64,000 nt of DNA from an uncultured Prevotella sp. GTDB taxonomy: Bacteria > Bacteroidota > Bacteroidia > Bacteroidales > Bacteroidaceae. How positions within the stretch are numbered: position 1 is the stretch's first letter; every line of letters begins with the position of its first letter. The stretch spans positions 36,671 to 100,670 of the forward strand of contig CAMHTW010000005.1 in the NCBI GenBank assembly GCA_946188165.1, written 5' to 3'. The translations under genes and the position numbers were made by a program. Below are positions 18,552 to 27,110 of the stretch, piece by piece. The notes below the pieces were generated by a model, which had not been told where the DNA came from, made no database searches, and worked only from the letters and a program-made list of their open reading frames with translations.

Positions 18552-20321
18552 ATGAAGAAAGTATTGTTGATGACAATGGCCGGCCTGATGAGTTTGAGTG
18601 CCAGCGCACAGTATCCTGACCTGACTGATGAGGCTAAGAAACTCATCGCCGAACAGAAAGAACAATGGAAGGCACATGCCGACTCCGCTTGGGAGGTGGC
18701 ATTCCCCATAGTGGTTAAAGAAGCTAAAGAGGGGCGTCCCTACGTGCCCTGGGCCTTTCGCCCTTACGACCTGCGCCAAGCCAAGATACCCGCATTTCCT
18801 GGTGCCGAAGGTGGTGGCATGTTTACCTTTGGCGGACGTGGTGGCAAGGTGCTCACCGTTACCAACCTGAACGATGACGGCCCTGGCTCGTTCCGTTGGG
18901 CCTGTGAACAAGGTGGTGCACGTATTGTGGTGTTCAACGTCAGTGGTATCATCCGCCTGAAGTCGCCCATCTATGTGCGTGCTCCTTATATCACGATAGC
19001 CGGGCAGACGGCTCCTGGCGAGGGCGTGATTATTGCTGGGGAGTCGTTCCAGGTAGATACGCACGACGTCATTGTTCGTCACATGCGCTTCCGTCGTGGC
19101 GAGACGCTGGTAACCAACCGTGAGGACTCGTTTGGTGGTAATCCTGTGGGTAACATCATGATTGACCACTGTTCGTGCGAGTGGGGTTTGGATGAAAATA
19201 TCTCGTTCTATCGCCACATGTTCGATATGCACGATGGCAAGCCCAATCGTAAGGAGCCTACCGTCAACGTAACGATTCAGAACACCATCAGTGCCAAAGC
19301 CCTCGATACTTGGAACCATGCCTTTGGCTCTACCATTGGTGGCGAGAACACCACGTTTATGCGTAACCTCTGGGCCGACAATACGGGTCGTAACCCAAGT
19401 ATTGGCTGGGGTGGTGTGTTCAACTTCGTCAACAACATTGTTTATAACTGGGTACACCGTACTGCTGACGGCGGTGAGTTCTCAACGATGTCGAACTTCA
19501 TCAACAACTACTATAAGCCAGGTCCCCTCACACCTAAGGACACACCCGTCGGACACCGTATCGTCAAGTCTGAGAGCCGTTCGCAGGGACTGTTCCCCTA
19601 CAAGCAGTTTGGTCGCGTCTATGCAGTCGGCAACATCATGGAGGGTTATCCTGAGATTACTAAAGACAACTGGAACGGTGGTATTCAGACAGCCGATAAG
19701 GATGGCGAGATGGATGCTACAGAATTGGCACTGATGCGTTCGAACGAGCCATTTGAAATGCCCTACCTGAAGATTATGGGTACTGAGCAGGCTTTCGAAT
19801 GGGTGCTCCAGAATGTTGGTGCCACCATTCCCTGTCGCGATATCGTTGACCAGCGCATCTGCGAAGAAGTTCGTACAGGTCAGGCTTACTACGTGAAGGA
19901 CTACGAGAAAGAGTTGGCTAAGATAGAGAAGAAGACGGGTGTCAAGCAGAATCCTTATGGTGACATGTGGGGCCTGCACAAGAAGTCGCAGAACGAACAG
20001 GGCTTCTTTAAGTATCGTCGTCTGCCGCAGGACTCTTACAAGCAGGGCATCATCACCGACCCTCGTCAGATGGGCGGCTATCCTGAATACAAGGCCTGGG
20101 AGCCCTACGTGGATACAGATGGCGACGGTATGCCTGACGAGTGGGAGAAGCAATATGGCCTGAATCCAAACGATGCCTCTGATGCTGTGAAGGATTGCAA
20201 TGGTGACGGTTATACCAATATTGAGAAGTATATCAACGGCATCAATCCGCAGTCCAAGACGGACTGGCGCAATCTGAACAACAACTACGATACGTTGGCT
20301 GCCAAAGGTAAACTAATGTAG
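18552..20321 (+). CDS. Secreted pectate lyase, PL1 family
   Basis: A 589-residue protein with signal peptide ending LSASAQ. The core beta-helix begins with KIPAFPGAEGGGMFTFGGRG and continues with LTVTNLNDDGPGSFRWA, IVVFNVSGIIRLKSPI, ITIAGQTAPGEGVII, VIVRHMRFRRGE and IMIDHCSCEWGLDENIS, the standard PL1 layout. Near the C-terminus DTDGDGMPDEWEKQYGLNPN and DCNGDGYTNIEKYINGI look like thrombospondin type 3-like calcium repeats. It should cleave alpha-1,4-galacturonan by beta-elimination with Ca2+, releasing unsaturated oligogalacturonides for the PUL. It heads a plus-strand block with the DUF3826 and DUF6298-like genes (48 and 46 bp gaps). No clear TAnnTTTG promoter is visible before it. Confidence 0.93.
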   Translation: MKKVLLMTMAGLMSLSASAQYPDLTDEAKKLIAEQKEQWKAHADSAWEVAFPIVVKEAKEGRPYVPWAFRPYDLRQAKIPAFPGAEGGGMFTFGGRGGKVLTVTNLNDDGPGSFRWACEQGGARIVVFNVSGIIRLKSPIYVRAPYITIAGQTAPGEGVIIAGESFQVDTHDVIVRHMRFRRGETLVTNREDSFGGNPVGNIMIDHCSCEWGLDENISFYRHMFDMHDGKPNRKEPTVNVTIQNTISAKALDTWNHAFGSTIGGENTTFMRNLWADNTGRNPSIGWGGVFNFVNNIVYNWVHRTADGGEFSTMSNFINNYYKPGPLTPKDTPVGHRIVKSESRSQGLFPYKQFGRVYAVGNIMEGYPEITKDNWNGGIQTADKDGEMDATELALMRSNEPFEMPYLKIMGTEQAFEWVLQNVGATIPCRDIVDQRICEEVRTGQAYYVKDYEKELAKIEKKTGVKQNPYGDMWGLHKKSQNEQGFFKYRRLPQDSYKQGIITDPRQMGGYPEYKAWEPYVDTDGDGMPDEWEKQYGLNPNDASDAVKDCNGDGYTNIEKYINGINPQSKTDWRNLNNNYDTLAAKGKLM

Positions 20322-20369
20322 TGCGGGCGACACCCTAAATATAAAATAATAAATAAAAAAGTAGAGTAT

Positions 20370-20981
20370 ATGGAAACGAAAAAGGCACTTATATTTTTTC
20401 TTTTATATTTTATATTTAGCCCTGTAGGGGCGCAGACGGTTGCCCTCAAGACTGAAGGGCAGGACCCTCAATACGTAGAAACCATCAAGGGACGTGCCCA
20501 GAAAATTGTTGACGGTCTGCAATTAACTGATGCCAAGAAGGCAGAAAACGTGCGCAACATCATTGCCAACCGCTACTTTCTGCTCAACGACATCCATGCC
20601 AAGTATGATAAAAACCAACAGGATGCACGCGATGCCGAACTCTACAAGCATCACTTCGAATTGGCCTCGGCCTTGGCACTCTATCTGAATGAAGAGCAGA
20701 TTGATGCTGTAAAGGATGGTATGACGTACGGACGACTGAAGCGCGACTATCAGGCTCAGCTGGAAATGATTCCAACATTGACAGACGAGGAAAAGGCGCA
20801 AATCCTTATCTGGCTCAAGGAAGCCCGCGAATACGCCATGGATGCTGCCGACTCCAAAGGTAAACACTTCTGGTTCGACAAATATCGTGGACGCACTAAT
20901 AACTGGCTTTCGGCTCGTGGCTATGACTTGAAGAAGGAGCGCGACGCTTGGATGAAACGTAGTGCGGCTTCGCCTAAATAA
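20370..20981 (+). CDS. DUF3826-family secreted protein
   Basis: A 203-residue mostly helical protein with signal peptide ending FSPVGAQ. I recognise it as DUF3826 from DPQYVETIKGRAQKIVDGL, RNIIANRYFLLNDIH and the C-terminal KGKHFWFDKYRGRTNNWLSA. The family is regularly found beside pectin or rhamnogalacturonan-degrading genes, but I know of no biochemical function. The helical periplasmic fold suggests a binding or chaperone role rather than an enzyme. Its signal peptide (IFFLLYFIFSPVGAQTV) is strikingly similar, in DNA and protein, to that of the next gene, as if one leader had been duplicated. Confidence 0.75.
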   Translation: METKKALIFFLLYFIFSPVGAQTVALKTEGQDPQYVETIKGRAQKIVDGLQLTDAKKAENVRNIIANRYFLLNDIHAKYDKNQQDARDAELYKHHFELASALALYLNEEQIDAVKDGMTYGRLKRDYQAQLEMIPTLTDEEKAQILIWLKEAREYAMDAADSKGKHFWFDKYRGRTNNWLSARGYDLKKERDAWMKRSAASPK

Positions 20982-21027
20982 AAGATATAAAATAAATAAT
21001 AAGAAAATCTTACTTGAAAGGACTATT

Positions 21028-24000
21028 ATGAATTTACACCGAAATATAAGCCCAACGGTATTATTCTTCTTTATTTTTTATTTTATATTAAGTCCTGTAA
21101 AGGCGCAAACGGTGCCAATGGATTATTCCTATTGTGGCTACCATTGTTCTGAACAACCCATTCCTTCAACAAAGGTCGCTGCCTATATACAACCAACTGG
21201 TCAAGATGATGCAGCTTTGATACAGCAGGCTATAGACTGGGTAAGTCAGCAAAAGCCAGACAAGCAGACGGGCTTTCGTGGGGCCGTATTGTTGGGTGAA
21301 GGAACTTTTACGATTAACGAGTCCCTACGCATTCGTACCAGTGGTGTTGTGCTGCGTGGCGCAGGACGTGGGAAAACTATTCTGCGCAAGACTGGGTATG
21401 ATCGTGGTGCTGCTATATATATAGAAGGTACGCGCGATGTTGTGACCAAGGGCACTTTTGACGTGGCTGACGTCAAACCTGGTGCACTTAGCATTTCTCT
21501 CACCGCTCATCTCTCACCGCTCATCGCTCATGACAGAGTCATGATATGCCGTCCATCTACCCAAGAATGGATAGACTATTTAGATTGCGCCTCGTTTGGT
21601 GGTGGTAAGCGTATGGGCTATTGGGCATGGCATCCTGGCGATATCGACCTGCGTTGGAACCGTCAGATAACAGCAGTCAATGGCAACCAAATTACCCTGA
21701 ACGCACCTATTACTTGTAGTATTGAACAACGCTGGGGTGGTGCAAAGGCCATCGTCTATGAAAACAAAGGTCTGATTTCTGAATGTGGTATAGAGAATCT
21801 GTCGTTGGAATCTGATTACGACCATGCCCGGCCTTTGGACGAAGACCATTGTTGGGACGGTATCTACGTGGCTGAGGCAGAAAACTGCTGGGTACGTATG
21901 GTTAACTTCCAGCATTTCGCAGGCTCGGCAGTTGTTCTCCAAAAATCTGCCCAACAGATTACCGTAGAAGACTGTATTTCGCAGCATCCTGTCTCTGAGA
22001 TTGGTGGTTACCGTCGCCGCACTTTTCTGACATTTGGCGAGATGACACTCTTCCAACGTTGTTACTCTGCTTACGGTATTAACGACTTTGCCGTAGGTCA
22101 TACGGCTGCTGGTCCTAATGCTTTCGTGCAGTGCGAGAGCTATGAGAGTTATGGTCCCAGTGGTGCCATCTCTTCATGGGCACCAGGTATCTTGTTTGAT
22201 ATCGTCAATATCGATGGTAATGACATCGTCTTCAAAAACTGGGAACTGGAAAAGTTTGGTGCTGGTTGGAGCACTGCCAATAGCACCATGTGGCAGAGTA
22301 CGGCATCAGGACTGTTCTGCTATTCGCCCGATTCGCTGAATCGCAATTATTCTCGTGGCTGTTGGGGACAAATACAAGGTAATGGCGAATATACTGAGAT
22401 GAACGAGCATGTCAAGCCCTATTCGCTTTTCGCCTCACAACTGGAAAAGCGCCTTGGACATGATGTCTCGCAACAGTGTCGTGTGCTGGAACGTGACCTT
22501 AATGGTAGCAGTTCGCCTACCATTGATGAAGCAAGAATCATGGCTGAAGAGGCCTTGAAGCCTCGCCAGACCTTGCTGCAATGGATAGAGGTTGCCCGGC
22601 TGGATGTGGCCAGTGAAGCTGGGGGGGCTAGCAAAACTAGTGGAATTAGTGGAACTAGTAGAACTAGTAAAACTAGTCAGGCCCGCTATTCTGTCGCTAA
22701 TGGCTGGCTCACGAAAGACGGTGTCTTGCTCGTTGGTGGCAAGCACCAAACGCCTTGGTGGAACGGAAAGGCCATCGATGCTTCAATGGCAAAAGCAAAA
22801 CCAGCATTGACGCGTTTCGTTCCTGGTCAGGAAGGTACGGGTGGCACTGACCGTATTGATAGCGTGGTAGCAGATATGCAGCGCACTCATACCCTATTGT
22901 TCAGTCAGAACTACGGTCTCTGGACGGATCGTCGTCGTGACGACCATGAACGCATCCGTCGTAAGGATGGTGATGCCTGGGCACCTTTCTACGAACAGCC
23001 CTTCGCCCGTACGGGGGCTGTCACTGCTCAGAACAAAGCTTGGGACGGTATGTCAAAATACGACCTCACCACTCTCAACAAATGGTATTTCTGGCGCTTG
23101 CAGCAATTCGCCAAGAAAACGGAGCCTATTGGTATGATGCTGAAAAACCAGCATTATTTCCAGCATAATATCTTAGAGGCTGGTGCCCATTGGGTGGATT
23201 GCCCGTGGCGTACAGCTAACAACGTGAACAACACACCATTCTTGGAGCCTGTCAACTTTACTGGCGACAAGCGTATCTTTACGGCTACGCTGTTCTATGA
23301 TACCACTAATCCAACCCTGCGTGAACTACACCGTCAGTACATTCGCCAGTCACTGGATGCTTTCAAGGGACTGCCTAACGTCATCCATTCCATAGGCGAA
23401 GAGTTCACGGGTCCTTTGCACTTCGTCCAGTTTTGGCTCGACGTGATTGCTGAATGGGAACAGGAAAACGGAAAAGTTTTAGTCGATTTGGCTGTTAACA
23501 AGGATGTGCAAGACGCTATTCTGAAAGACCCCAAGCGTTCAAAGGTCGTTGATATCATCGACATCGAGCAGTGGTTCTACCATAACAAAGGCGAGTATGC
23601 ACCTCCTGGCGGCGTCAATATGGCCCAACGTCAGTATATGCGTAAGATACGCACAGGCAGTGCCCGCTTTGAGGATGTCTATCGTGCTGTGTCCGAATAT
23701 CGCATACAGTATCCTGACAAGGCTGTTGTCTATTCTGCCCAGAAAGCACCCGAAATGGCTTGGGCCTCGCTGATGGCTGGTGGGTCGTGTACTGCTATCC
23801 CCGTTAAGGACGAAGCACTCCTGAAGGCCATAGCCACTATGCAGGTTGATAACTCGCAGACCTCAAAAGGCATCTATCGCCTCTATGGTTCGCAGAACGA
23901 GCTTATCTATAATGATAGTGACAACACTTTACCTGTCGACAAAAAGCTGAAAATAGTAAAAATCGACATGAGAAGCGGTAAGTTAAGTCCACAAAAACAT

Positions 24001-24048
24001 CAAGGCAACTTATCCGAAAAGGGCTTATTCTGGCTCAGGCAGAAATAA
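21028..24048 (+). CDS. Large beta-helix plus DUF6298-like protein, putative pectin-active enzyme
   Basis: I place the start at the ATG at 21028 (1006 residues, signal peptide ending LSPVKAQ); an upstream in-frame start at 20962 would lie inside the previous gene. Residues ~25-480 form a right-handed beta-helix of the pectate-lyase/polygalacturonase type (GAVLLGEGTFTINES, GVVLRGAGRGKTIL, NCWVRMVNFQHFAGSAVVLQ). After a Ser/Thr-rich linker made of five 9-bp repeats, residues ~570-1000 resemble what I recall as DUF6298: a TIM-barrel-like domain (KNQHYFQHNILEAGAHWVDC, NVIHSIGEEFTGPLHFVQFW). Glu residues in SIGEEFTG and DIEQWFYH are candidate catalytic acids. It could be a two-domain enzyme acting on rhamnogalacturonan; this is inference. 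A five-unit heptamer tract lies inside the beta-helix coding region. Confidence 0.7.
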   Translation: MNLHRNISPTVLFFFIFYFILSPVKAQTVPMDYSYCGYHCSEQPIPSTKVAAYIQPTGQDDAALIQQAIDWVSQQKPDKQTGFRGAVLLGEGTFTINESLRIRTSGVVLRGAGRGKTILRKTGYDRGAAIYIEGTRDVVTKGTFDVADVKPGALSISLTAHLSPLIAHDRVMICRPSTQEWIDYLDCASFGGGKRMGYWAWHPGDIDLRWNRQITAVNGNQITLNAPITCSIEQRWGGAKAIVYENKGLISECGIENLSLESDYDHARPLDEDHCWDGIYVAEAENCWVRMVNFQHFAGSAVVLQKSAQQITVEDCISQHPVSEIGGYRRRTFLTFGEMTLFQRCYSAYGINDFAVGHTAAGPNAFVQCESYESYGPSGAISSWAPGILFDIVNIDGNDIVFKNWELEKFGAGWSTANSTMWQSTASGLFCYSPDSLNRNYSRGCWGQIQGNGEYTEMNEHVKPYSLFASQLEKRLGHDVSQQCRVLERDLNGSSSPTIDEARIMAEEALKPRQTLLQWIEVARLDVASEAGGASKTSGISGTSRTSKTSQARYSVANGWLTKDGVLLVGGKHQTPWWNGKAIDASMAKAKPALTRFVPGQEGTGGTDRIDSVVADMQRTHTLLFSQNYGLWTDRRRDDHERIRRKDGDAWAPFYEQPFARTGAVTAQNKAWDGMSKYDLTTLNKWYFWRLQQFAKKTEPIGMMLKNQHYFQHNILEAGAHWVDCPWRTANNVNNTPFLEPVNFTGDKRIFTATLFYDTTNPTLRELHRQYIRQSLDAFKGLPNVIHSIGEEFTGPLHFVQFWLDVIAEWEQENGKVLVDLAVNKDVQDAILKDPKRSKVVDIIDIEQWFYHNKGEYAPPGGVNMAQRQYMRKIRTGSARFEDVYRAVSEYRIQYPDKAVVYSAQKAPEMAWASLMAGGSCTAIPVKDEALLKAIATMQVDNSQTSKGIYRLYGSQNELIYNDSDNTLPVDKKLKIVKIDMRSGKLSPQKHQGNLSEKGLFWLRQK
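21497..21531. repeat. Five-unit heptamer tract inside the DUF6298-like gene
   Basis: CTCTCAC, CGCTCAT, CTCTCAC, CGCTCAT, CGCTCAT in series, encoding part of SLTAHLSPLIAHD. The 35 bp are not a multiple of three, so the frame depends on neighbouring sequence and copy number. Confidence 0.85.
22621..22677. repeat. G7 run and five 9-bp repeats encoding an interdomain linker
   Basis: Seven consecutive G (22621-22627) precede five units of the form (A/G)(A/G)AA(C/T)TAGT (22633-22677), encoding KTS-GIS-GTS-RTS-KTS between the beta-helix and the C-terminal domain. Confidence 0.9.
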
Positions 24049-24102
24049 TTAAGAAAAGGAAAAGCGACTATTTTGTTCGTTTTTCATTTTTTAATACTTT
24101 TT

Positions 24103-24136
24103 TTTGCTGCTATTTCTATTTTTTCCTTTATCTTTG
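24103..24136 (+). promoter_or_regulatory. Promoter of the first ECF sigma factor
   Basis: TTTG at 24103-24106 and TATCTTTG at 24129-24136 (22 bp spacing). Its position rules out the longest reading of the gene and supports the start at 24167. Confidence 0.7.
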
Positions 24137-24166
24137 CAATCAAAACAAAACTACTACTTAATTTTG

Positions 24167-24763
24167 ATGATGGAAACTAATCGTCGGCAACAAGTTGCTT
24201 TGACCTCAGAACAAAAATGCCTGAGAGAAAGAGCCAAGCAGTTAGCAGCAGAATTTTGTGCTGGTAACGACCATGCTTTTTCAGAATTATATGACCTTTA
24301 TGTGCAAAGTCTGTACAATTACGGCATGAAGCTAACCCAGAATCAGGAATTACTAAAAGACTGTATTCATGACGTGTTTGTCAAGGTATACACAAAAAGA
24401 AATGAAAAACATACCATCAATAATCTGAGTTCATATCTCCTCATCTCGCTAAAGAACCGACTACTTGACGAATTCCGTCGCAACACCTTTATGGACGATG
24501 GCGAAGTGGAGTGTTACGATTATCGACGCGCTTCGGAAGATGTGGAATACGATTATCTCAATACAGAGCGTGAACTGATGCAGACGGCTCAGGTTGCCCA
24601 CCTGATGAACCATCTCACACGTCGCCAGCGCCAAGCCATTACGCTCTACTATCTGGAAGAGCGCAAATACGACGAGATTTGTGACATCATGAAAATGAAC
24701 TATCATTCTGTACGTAATCTGATGCACCGAGGCATGCTGAAACTCAGAGAAGCGGCGATGTAG
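24167..24763 (+). CDS. ECF-type RNA polymerase sigma factor
   Basis: From ATG 24167 (MMETNRRQQ; 24170 is an alternative) the product has 198 residues. Region 2 is seen as DHAFSELYDLYVQSLYNYG and DCIHDVFVKVYTKRN. Region 4 is LTRRQRQAITLYYLEERKYDEICDIM with the recognition helix YHSVRNLMHRGMLKLREA. This is the Bacteroidetes ECF layout normally coupled to a FecR anti-sigma factor and often controlling a SusC/SusD locus. Here the downstream gene encodes only a FecR-like N-terminal domain. Closeness to the pectin genes suggests, without proof, that it regulates them. A heptamer repeat tract lies directly after the stop. Confidence 0.9.
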   Translation: MMETNRRQQVALTSEQKCLRERAKQLAAEFCAGNDHAFSELYDLYVQSLYNYGMKLTQNQELLKDCIHDVFVKVYTKRNEKHTINNLSSYLLISLKNRLLDEFRRNTFMDDGEVECYDYRRASEDVEYDYLNTERELMQTAQVAHLMNHLTRRQRQAITLYYLEERKYDEICDIMKMNYHSVRNLMHRGMLKLREAAM

Positions 24764-24791
24764 AGGTAAGAAGTAAGAGGAAAGAGGTGAT
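24764..24791. repeat. Heptamer tract after the sigma factor gene
   Basis: AGGTAAG, AAGTAAG, AGGAAAG and AGGTGAT in series, starting at the stop codon of the sigma gene. Confidence 0.8.
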
Positions 24792-24854
24792 GACATTTTA
24801 GCATGTGTTCCGTCTTTATAACAGCTATCAGTAAGCTATTTAACGACGAGGTAC

Positions 24855-25109
24855 ATGAAACAAACCATCTATACAAAGGTCGAGCAATTCTTGTGTGACG
24901 ATGACTTCATCCGTTACGTGATGGATTGCGTACCAGATAAGGAATCCTACTGGACTTCCTATCTGTCTGCTGCACCTCAGATTCGCTCAGCTTATCTGAA
25001 AGCTTACGATATCCTCATGCATTTAGACGACTGCGACATGCTGACACCCGAACAGGCAGAAAACCTGAAACGTCGTGTCTTCAATTCGTTGCGTGCCACT
25101 GTGAATTAA
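24855..25109 (+). CDS. Stand-alone FecR-like anti-sigma N-terminal domain
   Basis: A complete 84-residue frame 91 bp after the sigma gene. FLCDDDFIRYVMDCVPDKES, then YWTSYLSAAPQIRSAYLKAY and LTPEQAENLKRRVFNSL match the cytoplasmic N-terminal part of Bacteroidetes FecR anti-sigma proteins (D/E-F-I-R-W, Y-W..Y, P-x3-x-A). A usual FecR continues with a transmembrane helix and periplasmic FecR and DUF4974 domains (about 300-390 residues). Here the frame ends and only 36 bp separate it from the converging rnhB gene. It may be a soluble anti-sigma factor or the remnant of a truncated one. It keeps an ordinary start and no internal stop, so I favour a functional small gene. Confidence 0.7.
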   Translation: MKQTIYTKVEQFLCDDDFIRYVMDCVPDKESYWTSYLSAAPQIRSAYLKAYDILMHLDDCDMLTPEQAENLKRRVFNSLRATVN

Positions 25110-25125
25110 CCCTTCCCTCTTCCTT

Positions 25126-25153
25126 CTTACATCAGCCATCTTACATCAGCCAT
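25126..25153. repeat. Two 14-bp direct repeats (2 x 7) over the rnhB stop
   Basis: CTTACATCAGCCAT occurs twice back to back, and the second copy contains the TGA stop of rnhB on the minus strand, so the last residues of RNase HII (FDG) come from the repeat. Confidence 0.85.
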
Positions 25154-25754
25154 CAAACTTCAGCGATAGCTGACCGTCTCCCAGCATATTAAACGTTTTA
25201 CGATGATAAGGCGTGATGCCGTACTGACGGATGGCTTCACGATGCTTCTTTGTCGGGTAGCCCTTATTTGACAGCCAGTCATACTGTGGATATTCCTCTG
25301 CCAAACGGTTCATATAATCGTCACGATAGGTCTTAGCCAGAATCGAAGCTGCAGCTATAGAAAGATATTTGCCGTCGCCCTTGACAATGGTGGTGTGGGG
25401 CAAATCCTTGTATTTCTTAAAACGGTTGCCGTCCACGATGACTGCCTCTGGGCGCACCTTCAGTTGATCCAAGGCACGATGCATAGCAAGAATGGAAGCA
25501 TTCAGGATATTCATCTTATCGATTTCTTCTGGTGTGACAACACCCACAGCCCAAGCCACAGCGTCGCGTTCGATGATTTCCCGTAACTGATAGCGCTTTT
25601 TCTCTGTCAGTTGCTTTGAATCGTTCAACAATTCGTTTTGATAATCCTCTGGCAATATCACAGCAGCAGCATACACACTACCAGCCAGACAGCCACGACC
25701 AGCCTCATCACAGCCTGCTTCTACCTTTCCTTTATAATAACAGCTTTCTAACAT
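25146..25754 (-). CDS. rnhB: Ribonuclease HII
   Basis: A 202-residue protein of typical RNase HII length. The start [19 protein letters not shown] carries the catalytic Asp-Glu pair; [21 protein letters not shown] and [16 protein letters not shown] supply the remaining acidic and Lys residues. It removes RNA from RNA/DNA hybrids and misincorporated ribonucleotides, acting in the cytoplasm. It is transcribed alone from its own TACCTTTG promoter. Its last codons fall in a 14-bp direct repeat, so the extreme C-terminus may vary between strains without affecting the catalytic fold. Confidence 0.97.
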   Translation of the reverse strand: MLESCYYKGKVEAGCDEAGRGCLAGSVYAAAVILPEDYQNELLNDSKQLTEKKRYQLREIIERDAVAWAVGVVTPEEIDKMNILNASILAMHRALDQLKVRPEAVIVDGNRFKKYKDLPHTTIVKGDGKYLSIAAASILAKTYRDDYMNRLAEEYPQYDWLSNKGYPTKKHREAIRQYGITPYHRKTFNMLGDGQLSLKFDG

Positions 25755-25793
25755 TAGCAGATTTATTTAATGAGTTATTAGAATAACTGCGTA

Positions 25794-25824
25794 CAAAGGT
25801 AATACTTTTTTTTCAAAACACAAA
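25794..25824 (-). promoter_or_regulatory. rnhB promoter
   Basis: Minus-strand TACCTTTG (25794-25801) with TTTG (25821-25824) 19 bp upstream, giving a leader of about 35 nt. Confidence 0.75.
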
Positions 25825-25952
25825 TAAAAGGCGTTCATTACAGCAGATTTTCTGGTTGATATAGATTGTAAAAAATAGTTAAATATTTTGATTTCCATAC
25901 AAGATTTTCAAGTTTCTGTGTTTTATTTGCAGAAACATTTATCAAATAAGCG

Positions 25953-26552
25953 ATGAAACGATTAAAAAAAACTATCATTTTGATGCTGGCTGTATGTCTC
26001 TTTTCGGCTTGCGACAGTGAAAATAGCGATGATCTTTTTTGGGATATTACGCCCGTTGAGTTTTACATTATCATAACGGACAGCGAGGGCCACGACCTGC
26101 TCGACTCCACTTTTCAGAACAATCTTATCAAAGACATTACCGTCAGCTATCAAGGCAAAACGTATCCTGTAGTTACAGAATACGAATACTACGAGAGGCT
26201 GTATGGCAAGGCTCAGACTAGGTTATATATGCCAAACTTCTATGGTCTGGTTCTGCGAAAATACTGTGAGGTTCACAAGAACTATGAGTTGGTGTTTGGA
26301 GAATTTGACGGTATGGAGAACATTGACAAGCGTGAAATCACCCTTAACTTGCCAGATGACCATCAAGCTGTACTTTCTTATAAGAATAGCTTTGAGTGGA
26401 AGTCCAATGGCGAACCAAATAAAAACACCGTCTTCTATCTTGATGGTCAGGAACTGAAGGACAATGCCGGCAAATGCGGCACTTACAATTTCCTGTATTC
26501 CGACAACGAAGGACTCAAATACATTCCAAGTAAACCCATATTATTAATGTAG
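25953..26552 (+). CDS. Lipoprotein of unknown function in sigma factor operon
   Basis: A 199-residue lipoprotein with lipobox FSAC (Cys20) after a poly-Lys N-terminus. The mature region starts with an acidic stretch, then PVEFYIIITDSEGHDLLDST, VSYQGKTYPVVTEYEYYERL, YELVFGEFDG and REITLNLPDDHQAVLSY. The pattern of beta strands and the VEFYIIITDSEG entry suggest a small Ig-like fold that I have seen in Bacteroidetes lipoproteins but cannot name. It is 15 bp upstream of the second ECF sigma gene and so belongs to a three-gene operon (lipoprotein, sigma factor, membrane anti-sigma/barrel), suggesting a role in sensing or responding to envelope conditions. Confidence 0.6.
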   Translation: MKRLKKTIILMLAVCLFSACDSENSDDLFWDITPVEFYIIITDSEGHDLLDSTFQNNLIKDITVSYQGKTYPVVTEYEYYERLYGKAQTRLYMPNFYGLVLRKYCEVHKNYELVFGEFDGMENIDKREITLNLPDDHQAVLSYKNSFEWKSNGEPNKNTVFYLDGQELKDNAGKCGTYNFLYSDNEGLKYIPSKPILLM

Positions 26553-26567
26553 ACGCGAGGATTATAA

Positions 26568-27110
26568 ATGGTCGGACAACTCGTTGAACGCATACGAAAA
26601 AAAGACCAACGAGCGATGAACCAGCTCTATCAGATGTATGTCGAGGAGCTTTCATCGGTCTGCTATCGTTATGTGCCTGACGAAAACGACGCAAAGGATG
26701 TGCTGCAGAATAGTTTTATCAAGATATTCACATCAGTCACCACTATGGATTATCGAAGCGAAAAGGCCTTCAAGGGGTGGATGATGAAGATTGTGGCAAA
26801 CGAGGCATTATCATTTCTAAAGAACAGAAAGAAAGTGCTTCTTGTTGAGCAGGACATAAGGGTGAATGAAGAAGAGCAGCAGGAGGATCCAGACCTAGAG
26901 CAGATTTCGCCTGATGAACTGCATCGGCTCATCAGCGAACTGCCTATTGGCTATCGGATGGTGGTAAACCTCTATGTCTTCGAGGATTATTCGCATAGAC
27001 AAATAGCAGAACTGCTCAGTATCAGCGAGCGCACATCTGCCTCGCAATTCTATTATGCCAAAAGGCTGTTAGCAAGGAAAATCAAGGAATTAACGAAGGA
27101 CAAGCGATGA
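26568..27110 (+). CDS. ECF-type RNA polymerase sigma factor
   Basis: A 180-residue sigma factor. Region 2 is AMNQLYQMYVEELSSVCYRY and DAKDVLQNSFIKIFTSV; region 4 is LPIGYRMVVNLYVFEDYSHR with a helix-turn-helix ISERTSASQFYYAKRLLARK. The gene begins 15 bp after the lipoprotein stop and its TGA overlaps the ATG of the next gene (ATGA), a translational coupling typical of a sigma/anti-sigma pair. It is a different branch from the sigma factor at 24.2 kb. Targets are unknown; the barrel-type partner suggests control of envelope or outer membrane functions. Confidence 0.93.
   Translation: MVGQLVERIRKKDQRAMNQLYQMYVEELSSVCYRYVPDENDAKDVLQNSFIKIFTSVTTMDYRSEKAFKGWMMKIVANEALSFLKNRKKVLLVEQDIRVNEEEQQEDPDLEQISPDELHRLISELPIGYRMVVNLYVFEDYSHRQIAELLSISERTSASQFYYAKRLLARKIKELTKDKR

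Noticed and set aside
18537..19457. 306-residue minus-strand frame opposite the pectate lyase
   Set aside because: Shadow of the PL1 gene, rich in His/Thr/Val without motifs.
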